From Chloroflexota bacterium (GTDB taxonomy: Bacteria > Chloroflexota > Anaerolineae > UBA1429): 8,428 bases of DNA. Positions 1 to 6,375 of this stretch are shown one piece after another; position 1 is the stretch's first letter, and each line of letters opens with the position of its first letter. The position numbers and the translations under genes are program-made. The notes beneath the pieces are model-generated. The model was given only the letters and a program-made list of their open reading frames with translations, was not told the origin of the DNA and did no database searches. The stretch covers positions 1 through 8,428 of the forward strand of contig JAAZBY010000344.1 of NCBI GenBank assembly GCA_012513595.1. The letters run 5' to 3'.

Positions 1-1748
1 CCAACCTGGTTGACCGTCAGGGCCGGCAGCCCGCTGTAAAAGTCCTGCCCGTAGGAGGCGAGCACCTCGGCGCCCTCCAGGTGGACGAGGTCACAGAGGT
101 CGCGGCAGGCGAACGTGCCGCGCAACCCCAGCGGGTTGGCTCGCAGCGGTTCGACGGTGTTGGTCTGCCCCGGGTAGAGGGCGTCGGTCTCCTCGCACCA
201 CACGCCCATGAGCGAGCGCAACGGCCCCGGCCGCCCCATGGGGAAGCAGAGATCGTTCTCGTCAACGATGCCGCTCCAGTAGGTGAGCACCAGGGTCCCG
301 CCGCCGTGCACAAAGGCCTCCAGTCGCGCGGCGAGGTCCCCACGGATCATATAGAGCATGGGCGCCACTACCAGGCGATACTTGGCCAGGTCATCCTCCA
401 TGCCGATGATGTCCACGGGGATGCCCTGTTGCCAGAAGGGCGCATAGTGCGCCTGGCAGGTCTCGGTGTAGGCCTTGCCCTGAAGCAGCGGTCCGCGGGC
501 GTTCTCGATGGCCCAGGAGTTCTGCCAGTCATAGATGATGGCCACCTGGCTGGGCACGGCCGTGCCCACGACGTCGTCCAGCTTGGAGAGCAGATCGCCG
601 ACGTCGGCGACGTCACGAAAGACGCGCGTGTTGTTGGTTCCGTCGTGGGTGACCACGGCGCCATGGAGCTTCTCCGCCCCGCCGCGCCCCGCCCGCCACT
701 GAAAGTACATCACCGAATCCGACCCGTGGGCGACGGCCTGCAACGACGACAGCCTGTGCACGCCGGGGCGCTTCAGGCGCATGGCGGGCATGTTGTGCTG
801 GGCGCTGGGGGTGCACTCGAGCAGCAGAAAGGGCTGCCCGCCCTTGAGCGAGCGGTTCAGGTCGTGGATAAAGCCGATGCGGGCCCCCAGCGTGGCATCA
901 TCGACCTGGCCGTGCCAGTGCGGGTAGGAATCCCAGGAGATGACGTCCACCTCGCGGGCCAGCATGCGGTAGTCCAGCGTCTGGCTGACGCCCATAAAGT
1001 TGGTCGTGATCGGCACCCGCGGGGTGATGCTGCGCAGCGGGGCGCTCTCGGCGCGGAAGAACTCCACCGTCTGCCAGGTGGTGAAGCGCTGCCAGTCCAG
1101 CATCAGGCCGTGAATGCTAGCGTCTACGGGGCGGATCTGCTCCCAGGAGGTGTAGGTGTGGCTCCAGAACGCCGTCCACCAGGCCAGGTTGAGGGCCTCG
1201 AGGGAGCCGTACTTGCTCTGGAGCCAACGCCGAAAGGCGTCGTAGCAGAGGGGGCAGTGGCACTCGCCGCCGTTGTACTCGTTGGACACGTGCCACAGGA
1301 TCAGGGCCGGGTGCTCGCGGTAGCGCTCGGCCAGGCGCGTGTTGATCTCGGCGCACATATGCCGGTAGACCGGCGAGGTGCGGCAGTGATTGTGGCGGGC
1401 GCGGTGCGGCTCACGCTGGCCGTCGGCCGTCATGCGGCGGATCTCGGGGTACTTGTCAGACATCCAGGCCGGCTTGGCGCCGCTGGGCGTACCGAGCGCC
1501 ACGTAGACGCCGTTCTCGGCCAGGCGATCCATGAGGTCGTCCAACCAGTCGAACGTATAGTGTCCCTCGTCGGGCTCGATGGCCGCCCAGGAGAACATGC
1601 CGACGCTGACGGCGTTCACGCCGGCGGCGCGCATCAGGCGGAGGTCCTCCGCGAGGATGGCCGGGTCGTGCAGCCATTGGTCAGGGTTATAGTCGCCCCC
1701 GTGCAGCATGTGGGGGACGCGGGTCAGCGAGGGGTATGGCTTGCCCAT
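1..1748 (-). CDS. Beta-galactosidase, glycoside hydrolase family 42 (3' end beyond window)
   Basis: Predicted retaining beta-galactosidase that hydrolyses terminal beta-D-galactosides; no signal peptide is seen, so probably cytoplasmic. 582 codons are visible from ATG 1748, and the frame is open to the left edge. GH42 enzymes are usually about 650-700 residues, so the last 80-100 (small C-terminal beta domain) are missing. The N-terminus carries the family signature HGGDYNPDQW (residues 16-25). The TIM barrel covers about 15-385, with acid/base Glu157 in HVSNEYNGG and nucleophile Glu311 in LLLECTPS. Residues from about 395 on fit the middle trimerisation domain. Cys122, Cys163, Cys165 and Cys168 correspond to the four-Cys zinc site known from the Thermus A4 enzyme. 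The start is set by AAGGAG at 1756-1761, 7 nt upstream. It lies 82 nt downstream of the GNAT gene, with a possible promoter between. Family assignment is firm; the natural substrate is not known. Confidence 0.95.
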   Translation of the reverse strand, partial: MGKPYPSLTRVPHMLHGGDYNPDQWLHDPAILAEDLRLMRAAGVNAVSVGMFSWAAIEPDEGHYTFDWLDDLMDRLAENGVYVALGTPSGAKPAWMSDKYPEIRRMTADGQREPHRARHNHCRTSPVYRHMCAEINTRLAERYREHPALILWHVSNEYNGGECHCPLCYDAFRRWLQSKYGSLEALNLAWWTAFWSHTYTSWEQIRPVDASIHGLMLDWQRFTTWQTVEFFRAESAPLRSITPRVPITTNFMGVSQTLDYRMLAREVDVISWDSYPHWHGQVDDATLGARIGFIHDLNRSLKGGQPFLLLECTPSAQHNMPAMRLKRPGVHRLSSLQAVAHGSDSVMYFQWRAGRGGAEKLHGAVVTHDGTNNTRVFRDVADVGDLLSKLDDVVGTAVPSQVAIIYDWQNSWAIENARGPLLQGKAYTETCQAHYAPFWQQGIPVDIIGMEDDLAKYRLVVAPMLYMIRGDLAARLEAFVHGGGTLVLTYWSGIVDENDLCFPMGRPGPLRSLMGVWCEETDALYPGQTNTVEPLRANPLGLRGTFACRDLCDLVHLEGAEVLASYGQDFYSGLPALTVNQV

Positions 1749-1755
1749 CAGCAAA

Positions 1756-1814
1756 CTCCTTGCAGGTGAGATGGAGGCTGTGCGCAGTATGGCCCGGGGT
1801 GGGGGATCTGTCCA
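1756..1814 (-). promoter_or_regulatory. Candidate sigma-70 promoter and RBS of the GH42 gene
   Basis: Read on the minus strand, the gap before the galactosidase contains TGGACA (1809-1814, five of six matches to the -35 consensus). A 17-nt spacer (1792-1808) is followed by CATACT (1786-1791, four of six matches to -10). The Shine-Dalgarno AAGGAG follows at 1756-1761. The spacing is ideal but the -10 is weak, so this is a candidate only. If real, the galactosidase can be expressed independently of the GNAT gene upstream. Confidence 0.4.
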
Positions 1815-1830
1815 GGGAAGCGACCGGCGC

Positions 1831-2304
1831 CTACGGGGTCAGGGGCAGACGGTACCGGCATGACCCAGTGCGCCCGGGCTCGGCCTCCGTTGCGCCGGGG
1901 GGGAGGGGCACGATGTCCACCAGTAGGCCACCGGCCAGCTCGCAAGTACGGCGGGAGGCGAGGTTCGTCGGGGAACAGGTGACCCAAAAGTGATCCATGC
2001 CGAACTCGCGGGCCCGCGGCATGATCAGGCGCACGGAACGCGCCGCATAGTGGTGCCCGCGGAACTCGGGCTCCACCCGGTAGGCGATGTGCCCGCCGTA
2101 CTGGATCAGGGCGGGCGTGAGGGCCAGGCGCAGGTCGAGGCGGCCCATGGCGGCGCCGTCGGCCACGCGCCGCATGTGGAAGACGAGCATCGGCACGCGG
2201 CCCCTGCGCGGGTCACCGGGCAGGGCCTCGACGAGGTCCAGGGCGAGGTCGCCGTCGACGAGGGAGCCGGGCCAGGGGAAACCAAAGGTAGCATCCTGGG
2301 TCAT
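1831..2304 (-). CDS. GNAT-family N-acetyltransferase
   Basis: A 157-residue protein with the C-terminal core of the GNAT fold, which transfers an acetyl group from acetyl-CoA to an amine; the acceptor cannot be told. Residues 71-78 (GHIAYRVE) form the beta4 strand. The acetyl-CoA loop is RGHHYA (82-87), where the family consensus is (R/Q)-x-x-G-x-(G/A); here the second Gly is His85. Helix alpha3 follows, then a strand ending in WVTC (107-110), and the TNLASRR segment (113-119) typical of RimJ/RimL-like members. The first 65 residues are less typical but still contain a plausible beta2-beta3 region. The start at 2304 is supported by GGAGGTG (2313-2319) with an 8-nt spacer. It begins 28 nt after the stop of the 734-residue gene and is very likely cotranscribed with it. 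A longer in-frame reading upstream would overlap that gene and is rejected. The C-terminal 20 residues are Pro/Gly-rich and outside the fold. Confidence 0.88.
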   Translation of the reverse strand: MTQDATFGFPWPGSLVDGDLALDLVEALPGDPRRGRVPMLVFHMRRVADGAAMGRLDLRLALTPALIQYGGHIAYRVEPEFRGHHYAARSVRLIMPRAREFGMDHFWVTCSPTNLASRRTCELAGGLLVDIVPLPPGATEAEPGRTGSCRYRLPLTP

Positions 2305-2332
2305 GGTCGGGGCACCTCCGCGCCCGATGACG

Positions 2333-4537
2333 CTAGCGGGAGGCGCGCCGCCCGGTGACCGCCTGCCATATTCGGGAGAGGAAGCCCCCCAGCCCGCCGC
2401 GGGCCCGTGCGGCGGAAGCACCCGACGAAGCAGCGCCGCGCCGGCCGCGCGGCAGAGGCTCCCACTGGGCCAAGTCGGTGAACCAGGAGGCGGCCTCGTC
2501 GCCCTCCTCACCCGGGGCCTGCGGCGGGGCCGGAGCGGTTGCCGCGTAGGTCTCTGCGGAGGGAGCATCTGGCTGGGCAGCGGGCGCAGTCTCTGATGCG
2601 GTGACCGGAGGCGCGGCGGGTCGCTCAGCCAGCGGGGCGGCGGCCGGCGTACCGCCGGCATCCGCGACGGGGGTGGCAGCGGCAAGCGGTGCGCTACCCG
2701 AGGTCAAGTCGCCCTCGGGGGCCGCTTCTTCTGCTGCCAAGGCCCCTACGGCCTCCGCAGCCTCCGAAGCAGATTCCGGCGCGGGCGCGACCGCGCTCGC
2801 TACGCGTGGCTCAGGCTCGCCCTCCTCGACGTTGGCCGGCTCCGGCGCGGGAGTGACCTCGGCCTCCGGGGCCATCTCGGCAGCGGGCTGCTCTCCAACC
2901 AGCGCTTCGCCAGCCAGCGCTTCGCCAACCAGTGCCTCGCCAGCCAGCGCTTCGCTGGCCAGCGCCTCGCCAGCCAGCGCTTCGCTGGCCAGCGCCTCGC
3001 CAGCCAGCGCCTCGCCAACCAGCGCTTCGCTGGCCAGCGCTTCGCTGGCCAGCGCCTCGCCAGCCAGCGCCTCGCCAGCCAGCGCCTCGCTGGCCAGCGC
3101 CTCGCTGGCCAGCGCCTCGCCAACCAGCGCCTCGCCAACCAGCGCCTCGCCAACCAGCGCCTCGCCAGCCGAGTCCACCGTCTCGACGATGCCTGGCGTG
3201 GCGGGCGCCACGCTCGGGGACGGCGCCGACGATTCGGCCAGAGGAGGCGCCACGGCGAGCGCCCCTTCCTCGGCAACCTGGCGCGCCGGAGCAACCTCGT
3301 CCGCAAGCACTCCCGGCGAGGGGGCCGTCTCAGCCGGAGCCCCCGAACCGCCCTCCCGGGGTGCCTCAGCGCGGGTTGCGGGGCGATCCTCTGCTGACCG
3401 AGCCGCCTCCGTGATAGTGAGGCTCGGCGCGGCAGAGGGTGCCTGGGGTGGCTGCGCCCCGGCAGGCTCCGGCTCGATGGTCTGTGCCTCGGTTGCCCGC
3501 GCCCCGAGGAGGCTGGCCAGGCGGGCGTAGGTCTCATACACGCGGCTCTCGAGCGACTGCAGGCGCATCCGCTGGAGGAGCTGCTCGTTCACCGTGGCCG
3601 CGGTCATCTGTCGAAGGGCGTGATGGCGGCCGAGCGAACGCTGCAGGTCAGCAATCGAATCGATCAGGGCGGGGATGCGCTCCAGCGGGGCACGCTCTGG
3701 CCGCCACCGCGGAATGTCCTGCAGGCCAAAGAAGGCCAGGTCTTCGTCCGCCTCGCGCAGCAAGGCGTCGAGCGCCTCCTGGAGCTGAGCGCGTGCAGTG
3801 GCGCGCTCGCGCGCCTTTTCATCGATAAGGGCCCGCAGAGACTCGGCAAAGTGGTTGACCGCCGTCCACACCGCCGAATCCGCGGCCAGCTGGCGCAGCC
3901 CCTCGAGCACCTCGCGGAAGATGATCTGCCAGTGCTGCACGCCGTCAGCCCAGGGAACGGGCAGGGTCTGCTCGGGAAGCGGCTCCCAGCGCGGACGGTA
4001 GGGGCCTTCGTCCTCGGCGCGCGGCGCCTGGCCCGGCAGGCGCTCCCCTGGTGCGAGGTCTTCCGGCACGGGGACATAGTCGGCCAGCCAGCACAGCATC
4101 AGGGCGACGTCGTTGTGGGCCAGGTCCGGAGTCTCCTGGCGGATCGCGGCTACCGCCGCGCGCATGGTGTCCGGGGTCCAGTCGGAGGTGGAGACGCCCT
4201 CGCCCGAGCCGGCGTCCTCTTCGAGGTAGTCAGCCACGCGGCCCCGCAGCGCGGGAAGGCTGCGGGCCCAGGCGCGCAGCACCGCGCGCAGCAGCGGGCC
4301 CGAGGCCATGGCCGCATCCAGAATGGCCTCCCGACCGATCTCCTCGGGGGCATCCCAGGGGCTGTCGTACCCGGGAACGGTCACCGAGTGCGACACCATG
4401 CGCCGTAGGCGGCGCTGCGAGGGGCTGCCCTCCTCACCCGTGGCGAGGGCCCGCTCCAGCACGGTGGCCAGGTAGTGGCGCGGTATGATGTTGTGGGTCA
4501 CCAGGCGCTGGGCGTTCTCGGCCGAGAGCTTCCCCAC
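2333..4537 (-). CDS. Unrecognised 734-residue protein with GEALV/GEALA/SEALA pentapeptide repeats
   Basis: I do not recognise this family. Residues 1-160 are mostly helical, with segments such as HNIIPRHYLATVLERAL (15-31) and a hydrophobic helix near 143-154 (VALMLCWLADYV). Residues 200-350 look like long charged helices with coiled-coil character (for example 288-345). From about 350 to 685 the chain is low-complexity Ala/Glu/Pro-rich and acidic, probably disordered. Within it 458-547 are 18 perfect pentapeptides. The C-terminus becomes basic: two Trp-containing patches (685-692), then RGRR, then a short amphipathic helix GGFLSRIWQAVTGRR (717-731). There is no signal peptide or clear transmembrane helix, so it is likely cytoplasmic, perhaps a scaffold or tethering protein (inference). 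The start is GTG 4537, with AGGGA 9 nt upstream; the nearby ATG at 4547 is in another frame and no Met occurs before residue 47. It follows a palindrome-containing promoter and precedes the GNAT gene by 28 nt. Confidence 0.85.
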   Translation of the reverse strand: MGKLSAENAQRLVTHNIIPRHYLATVLERALATGEEGSPSQRRLRRMVSHSVTVPGYDSPWDAPEEIGREAILDAAMASGPLLRAVLRAWARSLPALRGRVADYLEEDAGSGEGVSTSDWTPDTMRAAVAAIRQETPDLAHNDVALMLCWLADYVPVPEDLAPGERLPGQAPRAEDEGPYRPRWEPLPEQTLPVPWADGVQHWQIIFREVLEGLRQLAADSAVWTAVNHFAESLRALIDEKARERATARAQLQEALDALLREADEDLAFFGLQDIPRWRPERAPLERIPALIDSIADLQRSLGRHHALRQMTAATVNEQLLQRMRLQSLESRVYETYARLASLLGARATEAQTIEPEPAGAQPPQAPSAAPSLTITEAARSAEDRPATRAEAPREGGSGAPAETAPSPGVLADEVAPARQVAEEGALAVAPPLAESSAPSPSVAPATPGIVETVDSAGEALVGEALVGEALVGEALASEALASEALAGEALAGEALASEALASEALVGEALAGEALASEALAGEALASEALAGEALVGEALAGEALVGEQPAAEMAPEAEVTPAPEPANVEEGEPEPRVASAVAPAPESASEAAEAVGALAAEEAAPEGDLTSGSAPLAAATPVADAGGTPAAAPLAERPAAPPVTASETAPAAQPDAPSAETYAATAPAPPQAPGEEGDEAASWFTDLAQWEPLPRGRRGAASSGASAARARGGLGGFLSRIWQAVTGRRASR
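2897..3166 (-). repeat. 15-bp tandem repeat (minisatellite), 18 copies, coding
   Basis: Eighteen uninterrupted 15-bp units encode pentapeptides (G/S)EAL(A/V), residues 458-547 of the orphan protein. On the plus strand the unit is close to AACCAGCGCCTCGCC. Variation is confined to a few positions: Val/Ala from the first two bases, Gly/Ser from the last base, and the Glu codon GAA or GAG. Only the unit at 2927 changes the CAGCGC core (to CAGTGC). Units 2942-2971 and 2972-3001 are an exact 30-bp duplication, and 3122-3166 are three identical copies. All eight units from 3047 to 3166 use GAG, while GAA occurs only in 2897-3046. This pattern points to recent tandem duplication and local homogenisation. 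Because 15 is a multiple of 3, copy-number changes keep the frame. Confidence 0.97.
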
Positions 4538-4573
4538 GGTTATCCATCCCTGTCGGCGACGTGCGGCGCGGGC

Positions 4574-4590
4574 CCGTGCTCAGAGCACGG
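4574..4590. promoter_or_regulatory. 17-bp perfect palindrome, candidate operator in the 5' leader
   Basis: CCGTGCTC-A-GAGCACGG is a perfect 8-bp inverted repeat around a single base. It lies between the TATAAT box (4611-4616) and the GTG start at 4537, just downstream of the expected transcription start. The 1-nt centre makes a stable RNA hairpin without lost pairs impossible and no T-run follows, so a dimeric DNA-binding protein site is more likely than a terminator. No regulator gene for it is visible in the window. Confidence 0.5.
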
Positions 4591-4610
4591 CCTCACGCCC
4601 CTCGCCTGCC

Positions 4611-4639
4611 ATTATACCGCGGTATTCCCACCAGCGGAA
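4611..4639 (-). promoter_or_regulatory. Candidate promoter of the orphan protein-GNAT unit, with a palindrome over the -10
   Basis: On the minus strand a consensus-perfect TATAAT lies at 4611-4616. At 17 nt upstream stands TTCCGC (4634-4639), a poor -35. The 12-bp perfect palindrome ATACCGCGGTAT (4614-4625) overlaps the -10 and the spacer. A perfect -10 with a poor -35 and an overlapping palindrome is the layout of a regulated promoter, either repressed by site occlusion or dependent on an activator. The predicted transcription start is near 4604, giving a leader of about 67 nt. Confidence 0.55.
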
Positions 4640-4690
4640 GAGCCCGGAGTAGCCGGCAGGTGCCGTGCCAACCTGGCCCTGCCTGGCGCT

Positions 4691-4701
4691 GTGCCGGGCA
4701 C
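4691..4701. repeat. Short 11-bp palindrome after the phosphotransferase stop
   Basis: GTGCC-G-GGCAC is a perfect 5-bp inverted repeat around one base, starting 2 nt past the stop codon of the phosphotransferase gene. It is short, GC-rich and not followed by a T-run, so it is not a convincing intrinsic terminator. It may be chance, or a third site near the promoter of the next gene. Confidence 0.25.
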
Positions 4702-4703
4702 GT

Positions 4704-5732
4704 TCACAGGCTAGATAGGTCCGCGTCGACAACGGGCATCTGGCGGGCGATCCGCTCGGCCTGGCGCTCCAGGAAGCTGCGCTGCCAGGGGGACAACTCG
4801 GCCCCCCAGGTGTTCACAAAGACGATGTACAGAAGCAGCTCGCGATAGTGCAGGAAGAGCGGCAACTGCCCCAGCCAGTCGGCATCCAGGGCGTGCTCCT
4901 GACGATAGGCGGCCAGGAGCGGACGCAGGAGGTTCTCGGCGATGGCAGGGCGCTCCCGCTCGTCGGTCTCGCGCCGGAAGGTCAGATGCGAGTACAGGCC
5001 GGTGGCGAGGTCTGAGACGAACCAATGGTAGGCCGCCACATCAAAGTCAATGACGGTCAGGGTCCGGCCGTCCCAGAGCATGTTGTACGGGTGCAGGTCG
5101 TTGTGGATCAGCCCGAACGCCTCCCGGGGCTGGGGCAGGGCACTGAGTTGCTCGCCCACTGCCTGCCAGCGCTCGCGCACGAGGTTGTCCATGGGCCAGG
5201 CCGCAAAGTCGGCGAGCTCCTGCCGCCAGTCGATGATCGGGCCATCATCGGTGGCCGGGGCCGTCTGCCCGGCAGGGCAGGGGCGGTAGCCGTGTGCGTA
5301 TGAACGAGCCAAAGCGTGAAAGCGCCCCGCGGCGCGGCCCCAGGCCGCCAGCGCCTCCGGGGTGCACTGGGCGGGGTCGTTGGAGTCCAGTGGCTTCCCA
5401 GGAGCCTTGCGGTAGGCGGCCAGCGCGAAGGCGACCTCGCCGTCCTGGCAGGCCTCCACCAGTTCGCCACTTTCGGAGCGGTACGGCGGGCTCACCGCCG
5501 CGCCCCCACAGGCGAGATACTCGGTAAAGGCGGCCTTGGCCCGGCGCGCGGGGAGGTCCTCGCTGGCCACGGCCACCTTGAGGATGGTTGGCTCCGCGCC
5601 GCGGGTGCCCTCGAACACGAACCCGTCGCCCTCGGGGGCATCGTGGATCAGCCGTAGCGAGTCCTCGGCCAGGCCGAACCTCGCTGCGCCAGCGCGGGCG
5701 ACCCGCAGGCCCTGTTCCCGATCTCGTGCCAT
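4704..5732 (-). CDS. Phosphotransferase of the APH / SrkA kinase-like family
   Basis: A 342-residue protein with the eukaryotic-kinase-like fold of the aminoglycoside phosphotransferase superfamily, predicted to transfer the ATP gamma-phosphate to a small molecule or protein. The N-lobe (about 1-105) has the nucleotide-loop strands GFVFEG (37-42) and the probable ATP-contacting Lys52 in ILKVA. The C-lobe holds the Brenner motif HNDLHPYN (210-217), with catalytic Asp212 and metal-binding Asn217, then IDFD (228-231), with Asp229 as the second metal ligand. The length suits the family. The sequence looks closer to the SrkA/RdoA, choline or homoserine kinase-like group than to true drug-resistance enzymes, so resistance should not be inferred. 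Start ATG 5732 has GGAGGA at 5736-5741, a short but usable spacing; a GTG codon directly precedes it in frame. It follows the ATP10-like gene by 121 nt. Reading further upstream would run into that gene in another frame. Confidence 0.85.
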   Translation of the reverse strand: MARDREQGLRVARAGAARFGLAEDSLRLIHDAPEGDGFVFEGTRGAEPTILKVAVASEDLPARRAKAAFTEYLACGGAAVSPPYRSESGELVEACQDGEVAFALAAYRKAPGKPLDSNDPAQCTPEALAAWGRAAGRFHALARSYAHGYRPCPAGQTAPATDDGPIIDWRQELADFAAWPMDNLVRERWQAVGEQLSALPQPREAFGLIHNDLHPYNMLWDGRTLTVIDFDVAAYHWFVSDLATGLYSHLTFRRETDERERPAIAENLLRPLLAAYRQEHALDADWLGQLPLFLHYRELLLYIVFVNTWGAELSPWQRSFLERQAERIARQMPVVDADLSSL

Positions 5733-5853
5733 CACTCCTCCGGGTGGTACGCGGCGCCCGTGGCACGCCCTGGTGGACCGAGCATGTCTCCAGCGCGCCA
5801 CTCTCGCCGACCTCGCGGGACGGACGGCTCCTGCGCCTCTGTGTAGCGCCGAC
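5733..5853 (-). other. Intergenic gap, no clear signal apart from an RBS
   Basis: This 121-bp GC-rich gap separates the ATP10-like gene from the phosphotransferase. I see the phosphotransferase Shine-Dalgarno (5736-5741) but no AT-rich -10 box, T-run terminator or convincing inverted repeat. Read-through from the epimerase promoter is therefore the simplest explanation for expression of the phosphotransferase. Confidence 0.4.
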
Positions 5854-6321
5854 CTAGGCCGGCAACTGGTCGGCGTCGGCGACCGCTTTGGCCAGGGCCT
5901 GGACTTTTTCGGGGGTGACCTCGCCGGCGCTGCGCCAGACGATGTCTCCGTCCCTGCCCATGAGAAGTACCTGCACGCCGCGATTCTCCGGCAGGCCCAG
6001 AGCCTGGCAGAAGGCGGCGCGGTCGACATAAAGCGGAACGGTACGCTCGCGCGCCGAGGGGTTGGGGATAGCGCCGCGCATCCTGGCGCTGGCCACCGGC
6101 CGCCATAGGATGCTCGTGCGCCCCAACACGGGCAGCTCATAGTAGGAGAGGTCCGCGTATAACTGCTCGAGTTGCTTCACATAGGGCACCCAGCTGTTGA
6201 TGGCCAGCTGGTGCCTCGCGTCCAGGGCAATCAGCAGCACGGACAGGCCGCCCTCCAGGTCACCGGGCAGGCTCATCCGGCGACCCGACAGGCTGGAGGT
6301 CACTATCGTCGGAAAGGCCAT
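5854..6321 (-). CDS. Small thioredoxin-fold protein, ATP10-like, without a CXXC site
   Basis: A 155-residue protein. Residues 4-25 (a short TIVTSS...SLPGDL lead-in), a hydrophobic strand VLLIALD (28-34), an Asn-Ser-Trp-Val-Pro helix start (42-46), YELPVLGR (61-68), MRGAIPNP (81-88), TVPLYVD (94-100) and a final strand and turn VQVLLMGRDGDIVW (116-129) follow the order of a thioredoxin-like fold. They resemble the ATP10 (mitochondrial ATP synthase assembly) family and its bacterial relatives; this recognition is from memory of the pattern and is moderate. Only one Cys (105) is present, so it is not a dithiol oxidoreductase. No signal peptide. The ATG at 6321 is chosen because AAGGAG lies 6 nt upstream (6328-6333); the in-frame GTG at 6336 includes that Shine-Dalgarno and is unlikely. 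It starts 54 nt after the epimerase stop, probably the same operon. Confidence 0.7.
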   Translation of the reverse strand: MAFPTIVTSSLSGRRMSLPGDLEGGLSVLLIALDARHQLAINSWVPYVKQLEQLYADLSYYELPVLGRTSILWRPVASARMRGAIPNPSARERTVPLYVDRAAFCQALGLPENRGVQVLLMGRDGDIVWRSAGEVTPEKVQALAKAVADADQLPA

Positions 6322-6375
6322 GGGTGTCTCCTTCACGGTTACGCGAGTGCGCCGGCGTGCGCTGCCAGGCTTCGG

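Noticed and set aside
81..1769. Plus-strand open frame of 562 codons
   Set aside because: It is antisense to the GH42 gene, which has full family motifs and both catalytic Glu. The plus frame is open only because of high GC; its product is low-complexity, with no recognisable domain.
2305..2685. In-frame N-terminal extension of the GNAT protein
   Set aside because: It overlaps the end of the orphan gene and is Arg/Pro-rich. ATG 2304 has GGAGGTG at the right distance.
2897..3166. Could the tandem array be a CRISPR?
   Set aside because: Units are 15 bp, directly adjacent, with no unique spacers, and they encode a continuous peptide.
2601..3530. Plus-strand open frame of 309 codons rich in SASP-type repeats
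   Set aside because: It is the mirror of the 15-bp repeat. Because 15 is a multiple of 3 and the unit has no stop in any frame, several frames stay open. The minus frame has the RBS, helical domains and downstream GNAT gene.
3620..4408. Plus-strand open frame of 262 codons
   Set aside because: Antisense to the helical part of the orphan protein; the product has no family signature and no good ribosome site.
4574..4590. Intrinsic terminator for the phosphotransferase gene
   Set aside because: The loop would be one base, there is no T-run, and it lies downstream of a promoter -10 for the next gene.
4704..5732. Antibiotic (aminoglycoside) resistance gene
   Set aside because: Only the general APH fold is visible; the sequence looks more like SrkA or small-molecule kinases, and there is no mobile-element context.
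5536..6108. Plus-strand open frame of 190 codons
   Set aside because: It is antisense to parts of two minus-strand genes with clear motifs and has no domain of its own.
5733..6140. In-frame N-terminal extension of the phosphotransferase
   Set aside because: It overlaps the ATP10-like gene in another frame and has no kinase-fold sequence. ATG 5732 follows a clear Shine-Dalgarno.
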